A stretch of 5,613 nt of DNA. Origin: Candidatus Enterococcus ferrettii. GTDB taxonomy: Bacteria; Bacillota; Bacilli; Lactobacillales; Enterococcaceae. The position numbers and the translations under genes were made by a program. Under the pieces are notes generated by a model. It did no database searches. It was not told where the DNA came from and was given only the letters and a program-made list of their open reading frames with translations. The DNA lies in the NCBI RefSeq assembly GCF_017377655.1, contig NZ_JAFREL010000102.1, forward strand, positions 1-5,613, in the 5' to 3' direction. This document shows, one piece after another, positions 1-5,613 of this stretch (position 1 is its first letter; each line of letters begins with the position of its first letter).

Positions 1-690
1 AAAGAAAAGCTGGAAAAAGAACTCAATTCGAAACAATCTAGTCAACAGCGTTTAACCAGTCAACAAGAAACCGAAAAGAACAATTTACTACAGAAGCTGC
101 AACAATTAGAAGCCGAACTTCGTCAGCTAAAAACACAAAAAGCCGAATGGGACCAATTCAAGCAGCTGCATCTGGAGTATCAGGACATTTCCAAGATGAA
201 GCGGATTGCCCAACAGACCTTGGAAGCCGCTGAAAAAGCTGCCAATAAACTATTGGAAGAAGCCGAACGGAAAAAACAAGAAGTACTGACTACTGCTGAG
301 AATCAAAAGAACACGTTGTTAATTGAGGCTGAACAACAAACGCAAGCTATGAGAAACCAAGCCGAAGAAGAACGACTCCAAAATCTATTTACCAGTAAGC
401 TGGAAATCAGTACCCTGCAAAAGGAACAAGAAGAGCGGTCTGCCGCGTTGGATACCCAGCAACAGCTGTTGGATCACAAGCATCGGGAACTAGTCCAGCT
501 GAAAGCAGAAATTCACGCCGAGATTCAGACCTTCACCGGTATGATGACCGCAACCAGACAGGAAATCAGCCAAGAATATACCGACAGTATTGAAACCTTA
601 ACCAAGCAAAACGAAGCCGTACGAAAGGAAACCAAAATCAGCCACCAGCCAGCTATTCATGTGCTGGAACAGGAAAAAGAGGTTATGTAA
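1..690 (+). CDS. Long coiled-coil protein, C-terminal part (5' end outside window)
   Basis: The frame is open from the first base to the TAA at 688-690, giving 229 residues of a longer protein. The ATG at 196 is internal, because reading is uninterrupted upstream with the same composition. The first 179 visible codons contain no glycine or proline. The only glycine is codon 180 and the only proline codon 217. The sequence is rich in Glu, Gln, Lys, Ala and Leu with heptad-like spacing, so a nearly continuous coiled coil is expected. An Ala/Glu/Lys-rich stretch near codons 70-125 recalls DivIVA-type or ATP-synthase-b-type helices, but only by composition. No signal peptide or membrane segment is visible in this part. 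Its stop directly abuts the next start, so it is the upstream member of a coupled operon. A scaffold or polar-organiser role is inference; the family is not recognised. Confidence 0.9.
   Translation, partial: KEKLEKELNSKQSSQQRLTSQQETEKNNLLQKLQQLEAELRQLKTQKAEWDQFKQLHLEYQDISKMKRIAQQTLEAAEKAANKLLEEAERKKQEVLTTAENQKNTLLIEAEQQTQAMRNQAEEERLQNLFTSKLEISTLQKEQEERSAALDTQQQLLDHKHRELVQLKAEIHAEIQTFTGMMTATRQEISQEYTDSIETLTKQNEAVRKETKISHQPAIHVLEQEKEVM
678..682 (+). promoter_or_regulatory. Ribosome binding site for the 57-aa gene
   Basis: AGAGG lies inside the last codons of the coiled-coil gene, 8 bases before the GTG at 691. It supports that GTG as a real start and implies that ribosomes finishing the upstream gene can reinitiate here. 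Confidence 0.6.
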
Positions 691-864
691 GTGAAGAATG
701 AAGAGCCGCGGCTAACTTCCATCTATGATCCTTTCGTGCTGCGCTATCTCACACTGGTGAACAAATTCAATCATAAGGTCGTGTTTCTTTATGAATTTAA
801 AGAGTACAAGACCCTCAAGGAAATTTTACTGTTAGCTGATCGCGTAAAGGAGCTGAGACGATAA
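691..864 (+). CDS. Small 57-aa protein of unknown function, translationally coupled
   Basis: A GTG start at 691 follows the preceding TAA (688-690) with no spacer, and the gene ends at TAA 862-864, giving 57 residues. Support for reality is positional: a Shine-Dalgarno match 8 bases upstream, exact abutment to the upstream stop, and a one-base overlap with the next ATG. The product begins with a polar charged stretch (KNEEPRLTS). An aromatic and hydrophobic middle follows (DPFVLRYLTLVNKF, then VVFLYEF), and the end is a Lys/Arg/Leu-rich amphipathic helix finishing in ELRR. It has no clear transmembrane segment, signal peptide, Cys or metal motif. The gene is too short for default gene callers and is easily missed. 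I do not recognise the family. A small adaptor for the neighbouring coiled-coil protein is possible but only inferred from gene order. Confidence 0.75.
   Translation: MKNEEPRLTSIYDPFVLRYLTLVNKFNHKVVFLYEFKEYKTLKEILLLADRVKELRR
846..852 (+). promoter_or_regulatory. Ribosome binding site for the 103-aa gene
   Basis: AAAGGAG, a strong Shine-Dalgarno match, lies inside the end of the 57-aa gene, 11 bases before the ATG at 864. It supports the ATG that overlaps the previous stop as TAATG. Confidence 0.75.
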
Positions 865-1175
865 TGGAACAACTCATTCAAACAGCGTGGCTTTCTTCGC
901 TGGAACTTGCCGCTGGGGCTAGTGGATTCAATTTTAAACGAATTCTCATTTCCCTCACGTTTACGATGATGGCTGTACGCTATCTGCAAAATCGGTGGAA
1001 GCATCGCCAGATCACAGCAGCAGAAGAAAATCAGAGGATTGAAGCAATCTACGAAAAGGATGAGAACGGCCTGTATCCTTGGGAAGTCGATACCAATGAC
1101 AGTCCCGAGCGAGTGACCCCAGAGACTCGGCCGATGGTGAACAGTTGGGGACCCAAGCGCGGCCGTTGGCGATAA
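864..1175 (+). CDS. Small 103-aa protein with one short hydrophobic segment, unknown function
   Basis: The ATG at 864 shares one base with the stop of the 57-aa gene and has a good AAAGGAG upstream; the stop is TAA 1173-1175. Residues 1-24 are mildly hydrophobic and almost uncharged after Glu2. Lys25-Arg26 is followed by a hydrophobic run at 27-38 (ILISLTFTMMAV), then Arg39 and a basic patch near 45-49 (RWKHR). The run is short for a transmembrane helix, so the protein may be a single-pass or peripheral membrane protein with a cytosolic C-terminus. The C-terminal half is acidic and then Pro/Arg/Trp-rich, ending in PKRGRWR. The 3' half is visibly GC-richer (about 60% at 1081-1140 by hand count) than the flanking genes. 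The family is not recognised. Its place between a coiled-coil gene and an enzyme-like gene suggests a complex component or membrane tether, by inference only. Confidence 0.85.
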   Translation: MEQLIQTAWLSSLELAAGASGFNFKRILISLTFTMMAVRYLQNRWKHRQITAAEENQRIEAIYEKDENGLYPWEVDTNDSPERVTPETRPMVNSWGPKRGRWR

Positions 1176-1195
1176 ACAACGGCAAGAAGATTGTT

Positions 1196-1204
1196 GGAGA
1201 AGGG
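1196..1204 (+). promoter_or_regulatory. Ribosome binding site fixing the GTG start at 1216
   Basis: GGAGAAGGG, with AAGGG ending 11 bases before GTG 1216, sits in the 40-base gap after the 103-aa gene. An in-frame TGA at 1213-1215 directly precedes the GTG, so no earlier start is possible. The gap holds no hairpin or promoter that I can support. Confidence 0.7.
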
Positions 1205-1215
1205 AACGTATTTGA

Positions 1216-2865
1216 GTGGAGCAACAAGTAACGAAGCTGGAACGATTACTAAAACAAGTGCCGATTGAAACGGTAGAACGGGTATTATTTTTATCTGTAT
1301 CCAAAGGAAATGAACGAGCCAAAGTAAAAAATATCCGAACAACAAGTTTAGAGGGCTGCATGGAATGGCTCAAGAAAGAACTAGCAAAAGCCGATAGTAA
1401 GAAGCAGTACATTCGGGTAGATGTAGTCAAAACAATGGAAGAGTGTACCTATTTGGAACTGATGCGAAAATTTTCTGTCGTTACGCGGAATAATTATTTT
1501 CGTAGAGGCATTGCTTTTGATAAGAAATTTAACACAGCCTTTCTAGCCGAAGAACTGATGGGCAATGCACTGATCAAACCATCAGCGAATCACAAGGTAG
1601 GGTTTAACTCACCAGAGTTGTCCTTTGATCAGAAGAATATCGACAGTTATATGAAGAAAAAGTACGGACAAACACTAAAGAATAAAATTTCCCAACGCAA
1701 ATTCTATGTGTTTGAAACCCAAGGATACTACTTAGAAAAAGAAAATTGGTTACCTTTGTCTACTCAATCGGATCAAGCAGGGATGCGTACCGTGGACTAC
1801 AAGACATTACCACCATCCATTGATTATGCGATCGAACAAGGCGCAGCATTTCTTCAACAACAAATACAGGATTCTGGCCAGTTCATCTACGGCTACTATC
1901 CAACTTATGATTATCAATTGACTGGTTATAATTCTGTCCGTCACTTTTCTAGTCTGTATGCCTTATTGGAAGCTCAGGAGTATCTGAAACAAACGAAAGA
2001 ATTGAAGGCAACGGAACAAGGCTTGGAGTGGGGATTGGAAAATTTAACAATCCAAACCGATGATGCATTGTACATCAAAGAAAAAGCCGCATCAGGTATT
2101 TCTGTAAAGTTAGGTGCACAAGCCTTAGCTGTTTTAGCTTTAGCGAAGTTTCAACTCATTACTGGAAACACTAAATATGAAGCTGCTATCAACCAATTGA
2201 TTCTAGGCATGGAACGCCATTTTGTCGATGAGAAGGGTGAAACCACTCATATCTTAGATGAGAACTTAGAGACTAAAAAGAAATTCAACATCATCTACTA
2301 CGATGGCGAAGCCGTGTTCAGTATTTTACGTGGCTATGCGATCACGAAAAATCCGCAGCACTTGGCATTGGCAAAAAAATTATTCGATCGCTTTGTAGCT
2401 AAAAATTACGAACGCTACCACGATCATTGGTTGAGCTATGCCACGAACGAAATATTGTTGTATCTAAAGGAACAAAAGTATTACGAGTTTGGTTTAAAAA
2501 ACGCTTTTGAAAATTTAAGTTTCATTGAGCATCGGGATACGGCTTATCCAACCTTATTGGAACTATTAATGGCAGCCATCAAAACGACGGATCAGTTAAA
2601 AGCATCCGATGACTATAAAAAAGGGAAATTCACTGAATTTGTCTCGAAGACTGACTTTTGGCACTTACAACAAGTCGCCATCAAACGAGCTGTAATCGAA
2701 ATCGAAAAAGGCATCATGCATCCCGAAATGGCGATGTTCATGAAACGACCAGATAAGATCGTGAACGGTTTTTATACCAGACACGACAAATTCCGGATGC
2801 GAATTGATGATCAGGAACATTTCCTAAGCGGACTGATCAATTTCTATACCTATTTCTACAACTAG
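1216..2865 (+). CDS. 549-aa two-domain protein with a putative (alpha/alpha)-toroid C-terminal domain
   Basis: The GTG start is forced by an in-frame TGA at 1213-1215; the stop is TAG 2863-2865. There is no signal peptide or membrane segment, so the protein is probably cytosolic. Residues 1-190 form a mixed alpha/beta-looking region (VERVLFLSV near 20-30, RRGIAF at 96-101, GNALIKP at 116-122) that I do not recognise. From about 200 to 549 paired amphipathic helices repeat with conserved-looking turns: RHFSSLYALLEA from 242, YYDGEAVFSILRGY from 361, YHDHWLSYATNE at 401-412, RDTAYPT at 440-446 and RIDDQEHFLSGL at 529-540. This pattern resembles alpha/alpha toroid families such as sugar epimerases, glycoside hydrolases and terpenoid or squalene-type cyclases. 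The His, Asp and Glu residues in those loops are plausible active-site candidates. Assigning a reaction would be guesswork. It is probably co-transcribed with the upstream small genes, and the surface-protein gene follows 50 bases later. Confidence 0.88.
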   Translation: MEQQVTKLERLLKQVPIETVERVLFLSVSKGNERAKVKNIRTTSLEGCMEWLKKELAKADSKKQYIRVDVVKTMEECTYLELMRKFSVVTRNNYFRRGIAFDKKFNTAFLAEELMGNALIKPSANHKVGFNSPELSFDQKNIDSYMKKKYGQTLKNKISQRKFYVFETQGYYLEKENWLPLSTQSDQAGMRTVDYKTLPPSIDYAIEQGAAFLQQQIQDSGQFIYGYYPTYDYQLTGYNSVRHFSSLYALLEAQEYLKQTKELKATEQGLEWGLENLTIQTDDALYIKEKAASGISVKLGAQALAVLALAKFQLITGNTKYEAAINQLILGMERHFVDEKGETTHILDENLETKKKFNIIYYDGEAVFSILRGYAITKNPQHLALAKKLFDRFVAKNYERYHDHWLSYATNEILLYLKEQKYYEFGLKNAFENLSFIEHRDTAYPTLLELLMAAIKTTDQLKASDDYKKGKFTEFVSKTDFWHLQQVAIKRAVIEIEKGIMHPEMAMFMKRPDKIVNGFYTRHDKFRMRIDDQEHFLSGLINFYTYFYN

Positions 2866-2896
2866 TAATCAGATACAAAGGGAGAAAATAGCAAAA

Positions 2897-2904
2897 AAGG
2901 GGAG
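2897..2904 (+). promoter_or_regulatory. Ribosome binding site for the surface-protein gene
   Basis: AAGGGGAG ends 11 bases before ATG 2916. A second purine-rich AAAGGGAG at 2877-2884 has no start codon at useful distance. The 50-base gap shows no terminator hairpin and no convincing promoter, so readthrough from the upstream operon is plausible. Confidence 0.75.
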
Positions 2905-2915
2905 TTGCAAAACGT

Positions 2916-3071
2916 ATGAGTAAGAGAAGGAAAATGATGTACCGGCATGAGCCAATCAAGAAATACCGGATGCATAAGGTGAAGAAGAATTGGGTAGTCA
3001 AAGGCGGCGTTGCTGGGGCAATGCTGGTTAGTACGGTTGCAGTTCCAGCTAGTGGAATAGTTGCTCATGCG
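2916..3071 (+). other. Signal peptide with degenerate KxYKxGKxW-type motif
   Basis: Residues 1-52. An extended basic n-region contains YRMHKVKKNWV at residues 17-27. This aligns with the Y-K-M-Y-K-x-G-K-x-W core of the KxYKxGKxW signal family found in Lactobacillales, with Lys replacing the usual Gly. The hydrophobic core spans about 30-50 and AHA (50-52) fits a signal peptidase I site. Members of this family are often, but not always, exported by an accessory SecA2 system. The motif supports Met1 rather than Met7 or Met8 as the start. Confidence 0.7.
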
Positions 3072-5613
3072 ACAGAAAATGAGGTGGCAGATTCAACTGG
3101 TGAAGATTTAGGGACTCTAGCCAGCAGTGATCCAGTGGAGGAAGTGGCACAAGTAGATTCAGGTGTTGTAGCTGCTAATGAAAATACACCACAACAAATT
3201 CAGCCAATGTCGACTGAGAATCCGGATGGGACAACTACTTGGGTTGCGAATGACGATGCGGAAGTGTCCCTGAGCAATTTGAAAAGAATAAAAATTAATG
3301 GCAGTGAAGCAACAGATACTTATACCACTTCATCAGCAGAACAAGGACTTTCTTTCACGCTAAACATAAATAACTCTGCGGGTAATATAAAAAATGGTGA
3401 TAAGATTACAATCCCGATAACTTCAAATAAGAGCGGTGGGAGTCTTTTTGCTGGAATGCAAGCTAACGTTCCAGGAGTGGGATCAATTTCATTTATATCG
3501 GATAGTGTAGGGTTCCAATTGACTTTGACTAACCAAATAGAAGGAGAAAAATTAGTCAACGTATCATTACCAGGGTCTGGAAATAGTCCAGCCTTTACAT
3601 TTGAATACAACTCATCTAGAAATCGAATGGAAGCAGTCCCCATTGAAATTTATGTTAACAACGTGCTATTTAAAACAGTCTCCACATCAATGACTATGAG
3701 TGAAAGCTCAGCCCAGCGATCTTTAACAGCAGGTGGTTTTGGTGATGCTAGATCAATTACTTTAACACCTGCCTATACAAATACAACAGTCATTTCAGGG
3801 CCTCTAGGTGGAGAGAGCGAAAGTCTCTTTAGTGTAGATAATGCTGATGTAGTACAAATAATGAGTTATACAACGGAATCTGAAGTAGCCAATGTCACAC
3901 CTTTACTTAGTCTTTGGAGTAATATTTACGTTCCAAGTCCTTCTGGTAACGGGAGAATAATTAATGTAGCTCTGGGTTTAGGTACTCCGTTATACACTCC
4001 TGTTACGATAGCTCCAGGAACATCTAATGATGAAATCATAAGCATTTTGCAAAGTAGGGGGCCAAACACTTATGCTTTTATTGAGAATGGTCAAGGAAAC
4101 TATACTTTTGCAAGAAATATAGGAAATGAAAAAAATGGCTATAAACTGAGAGATTTACCGCAATACAATGCGAGAAACTCTGAATCAGCAGTTGATTTTT
4201 TTGAGAAGCAACTAGGAATAAGATATGAAGATCCAAATATGATTGAAACGATCAATAGAATTTATTGGGATAATACCATATCTAGTGGCTGTGCCACACG
4301 TATCAACTTTGATGATGATTCTGCAGAGCACATTGTAAATTATACTTATGAAGACAGCACAGGCCAGCGTTCTGAGAATAGCGTAACTACTTTACCCAAT
4401 ATTGTTGATGTTATTAGTCAAAGCTCACTAACAGCAAACTATGAAACCGAGGATGGCGACCTAGCTGATGTTTCTGAAGCGATCTCGAACGGATTCCCAG
4501 ATGAAACTAAGTCAATTACGCCAAAAGAAATCCCAGGTTATGAGTTTGTAGAAGTACAGAGTGCACCTACTAATTTTGTCACTAAAGAAGATGGAACTTA
4601 TGAATATAGCTTCACAGAGAATACAAACGAACAAGTTACCTTCATATATCGTGCCTTGGAACGAAAGATATTTGTAGATGAGTATTTAGTTGATGCAAAT
4701 AATCAGAAAACACGGTTAGGTGAGCAAAGAGAACTGACAGGAACTACTGGTAGTAACATGATTATTCTCCCAACTAATTATCGAGCGCAAGGGTATCTTT
4801 TAACCAATCCACTTACGCTGAATCGTTATACAGTACTTGCTGACGAAGAACAAACGGTTGAATATCTCTACAAACTGGTTGGAATGTGGGATTATGACAC
4901 AACAGCTTATAAGGGTTCAGAAGAATTAACTGCTTTAGCCGATGCACGATACACACTTACTAGCAATACAGCCGTAGCAAATCTTACTGTTAGCGGTGTA
5001 CCCGCTGGTTATCATTTAGTAGATGAAGACGGAACCGTTTATCAAAATGGAGCAACTATAACTCCGTCAGATCCTCTAGAAGATACAGCATTAACCTTAA
5101 TACCGAACAGTGCAACCATTACCTATACTTTTGTGGACAGCGAGGGCGAAGAGTTACGGGAATCTATCGTTATTGAGGACGCTTTAGTTGGAGACGAAAT
5201 CCCTGATCGGATATCAGCGATTTCAGGATACCATATGGTTAACATAAACTTCTCAGGTACTGAAAGGATTCCGGAATTATCACTTGGAAGAGTAGATTCC
5301 AGTGGGGAAACAATTATTGAATGTGTCTTTGAAGAGATGGGGAGCTATAAGCTTGTTGATAAGGACGGCAATCAAATAGGAGAATCCATTAAATATGAAA
5401 ACAATCCAAATGGGGACCCAATGAGCAGCAATCCAGATCAGATTATTCCTTATAGTGATGAATATACACCCGTAGATGCGAATGGTGACCCTTTACCATG
5501 GTTTGATCCAACAGATGAAAGAAACGGATACAGAGCACCATTTGTAACTGACTTGAGTGAAGACACGGAAATAAGAGTAGACCTAAACGATGATGATAGT
5601 GATTCAGACTCAG
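2916..5613 (+). CDS. Large secreted surface adhesin with MucBP-like repeats (3' end outside window)
   Basis: The frame stays open from ATG 2916 to the window end, giving 899 complete codons plus one base. Residues 1-52 form a long basic signal region with AHA before the likely cleavage site. Residues 53-110 are an acidic Ser/Thr/Glu linker. From about 117 to 262 lies a beta-rich stretch with NGDKITIPI at 160-168, resembling the Ig-like ligand-binding folds of Gram-positive adhesins. Residues about 270-500 are unrecognised. MucBP-like units follow at about 503-579, 583-654 and 733-808, each opening with a strand-like segment and ending in an aromatic strand such as VTFIYR or VEYLYK. A Ser-Asp tract starts at 892, so a wall-spanning linker and possibly an LPXTG anchor should lie downstream. 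There are only two cysteines, at 459 and 803. The likely role is a wall-anchored adhesin binding host or matrix glycans or proteins. The ligand is unknown. Confidence 0.92.
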   Translation, partial: MSKRRKMMYRHEPIKKYRMHKVKKNWVVKGGVAGAMLVSTVAVPASGIVAHATENEVADSTGEDLGTLASSDPVEEVAQVDSGVVAANENTPQQIQPMSTENPDGTTTWVANDDAEVSLSNLKRIKINGSEATDTYTTSSAEQGLSFTLNINNSAGNIKNGDKITIPITSNKSGGSLFAGMQANVPGVGSISFISDSVGFQLTLTNQIEGEKLVNVSLPGSGNSPAFTFEYNSSRNRMEAVPIEIYVNNVLFKTVSTSMTMSESSAQRSLTAGGFGDARSITLTPAYTNTTVISGPLGGESESLFSVDNADVVQIMSYTTESEVANVTPLLSLWSNIYVPSPSGNGRIINVALGLGTPLYTPVTIAPGTSNDEIISILQSRGPNTYAFIENGQGNYTFARNIGNEKNGYKLRDLPQYNARNSESAVDFFEKQLGIRYEDPNMIETINRIYWDNTISSGCATRINFDDDSAEHIVNYTYEDSTGQRSENSVTTLPNIVDVISQSSLTANYETEDGDLADVSEAISNGFPDETKSITPKEIPGYEFVEVQSAPTNFVTKEDGTYEYSFTENTNEQVTFIYRALERKIFVDEYLVDANNQKTRLGEQRELTGTTGSNMIILPTNYRAQGYLLTNPLTLNRYTVLADEEQTVEYLYKLVGMWDYDTTAYKGSEELTALADARYTLTSNTAVANLTVSGVPAGYHLVDEDGTVYQNGATITPSDPLEDTALTLIPNSATITYTFVDSEGEELRESIVIEDALVGDEIPDRISAISGYHMVNINFSGTERIPELSLGRVDSSGETIIECVFEEMGSYKLVDKDGNQIGESIKYENNPNGDPMSSNPDQIIPYSDEYTPVDANGDPLPWFDPTDERNGYRAPFVTDLSEDTEIRVDLNDDDSDSDS
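4422..4652 (+). repeat. MucBP-like repeat 1 of the surface protein (residues ~503-579)
   Basis: The unit opens with LTANYETEDG, continues through a KEIPGYEFV core typical of MucBP modules, and closes with VTFIYR. The IPGY core makes it the clearest of the three units. Family assignment is by eye. Confidence 0.6.
4662..4877 (+). repeat. MucBP-like repeat 2 of the surface protein (residues ~583-654)
   Basis: The unit begins RKIFVDEYLVDANNQ, has a GYLLTNP segment in the place of the GY core, and ends VEYLYKL. It is strongly diverged from repeat 1 in sequence but has the same length and strand order. Confidence 0.5.
5112..5339 (+). repeat. MucBP-like repeat 3 of the surface protein (residues ~733-808)
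   Basis: The unit begins ATITYTFVDSEGEEL, a classic-looking MucBP opening, includes ISGYHMV in the core, and ends TIIECVFEE. The closing strand carries Cys803. It is separated from repeat 2 by a ~78-residue module of a different kind. Confidence 0.5.
5589..5613 (+). repeat. Start of a Ser-Asp tract at the window edge
   Basis: Residues 892-899 read DDDSDSDS, encoded by mixed codons (GAT, AGT, TCA, GAC). This looks like the first units of an SD-type wall-spanning linker cut off by the window. Confidence 0.55.

Noticed and set aside
196..690. A complete 164-aa coiled-coil protein starting at ATG 196
   Set aside because: The same frame is open from base 1 with identical coiled-coil composition and no clear Shine-Dalgarno just before 196, so the ATG is an internal methionine of a longer protein.
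1212..1214. TTG at 1212 as the start of the 549-aa protein
   Set aside because: It is in a different frame from the protein; GTG 1216 is in frame and directly follows an in-frame TGA.
789..1430. Reverse-strand open frame of 213 codons, plus smaller ones at 1012-1227 and 1049-1345
   Set aside because: They lie antisense across well-supported, coupled + strand genes, cross gene boundaries, and encode Ser/Cys/Phe/Leu-rich sequences typical of shadow frames.
1216..1790. N-terminal domain of the 549-aa protein as an AMMECR1-like domain
   Set aside because: There is a vague resemblance in strand order and size, but I see none of the conserved AMMECR1 core motifs, so the assignment would be unsupported.
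2840..2915. A promoter for the surface-protein gene (GATACAAAG as a -10-like element)
   Set aside because: The match to TATAAT is poor and no acceptable -35 box is found 16-18 bases upstream, so I do not call it.
2866..2915. A terminator separating the toroid gene from the surface-protein gene
   Set aside because: No inverted repeat followed by a T-run is visible in this 50-base gap.
2862..3643. Reverse-strand open frames at 2862-3068 and 3320-3643
   Set aside because: Both are antisense to the continuous surface-protein frame and show no protein-like features or reasonable start context.
1..5613. tRNA, rRNA, CRISPR array, insertion sequence or phage attachment site
   Set aside because: No cloverleaf, regular spacer-repeat pattern, transposase motif or terminal inverted repeat was seen; almost every base is within a + strand gene.

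Overview
The window looks like part of a low-to-moderate GC Gram-positive genome, most likely Lactobacillales (Enterococcus- or Lactobacillus-like). The evidence is Shine-Dalgarno-led genes with GTG starts, all on one strand and tightly packed, and a large secreted surface protein. That protein has a KxYKxGKxW-like signal region, divergent MucBP-like repeats and the beginning of a Ser-Asp wall-spanning tract. The species cannot be fixed from this sequence alone.

Layout, all on the + strand. (1) 1-690: the 3' end of a gene for a long alpha-helical coiled-coil protein; its 5' end lies outside the window. (2) 691-864: a 57-aa protein with a GTG start that directly abuts the previous stop. (3) 864-1175: a 103-aa protein with a short hydrophobic segment, overlapping the previous stop by one base (TAATG). 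(4) 1216-2865: a 549-aa, GTG-started, cytosolic-looking protein. Its C-terminal ~350 residues resemble an (alpha/alpha)-toroid enzyme fold and its N-terminal ~190 residues are unrecognised. (5) 2916-5613: at least 899 residues of a secreted adhesin-like surface protein that is still open at the window edge. The gaps between genes are 0, -1, 40 and 50 bases, with no terminator hairpin and no stretch above 300 bases without a gene.

Reading of the system: genes 1-4 form one translationally linked unit (coiled coil, two small proteins, toroid protein). Gene 5 follows closely enough to be read from the same transcript. The unit could be an envelope or exopolysaccharide-type locus in which a cytosolic or membrane-associated scaffold and a sugar-active or cyclase-fold enzyme accompany a wall protein. 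That functional link is inference from gene order and fold impressions, not from a recognised pathway. The main candidates for something undescribed are the uncharacterised two-domain toroid protein, the two tiny coupled genes before it, and the mosaic surface protein after it.
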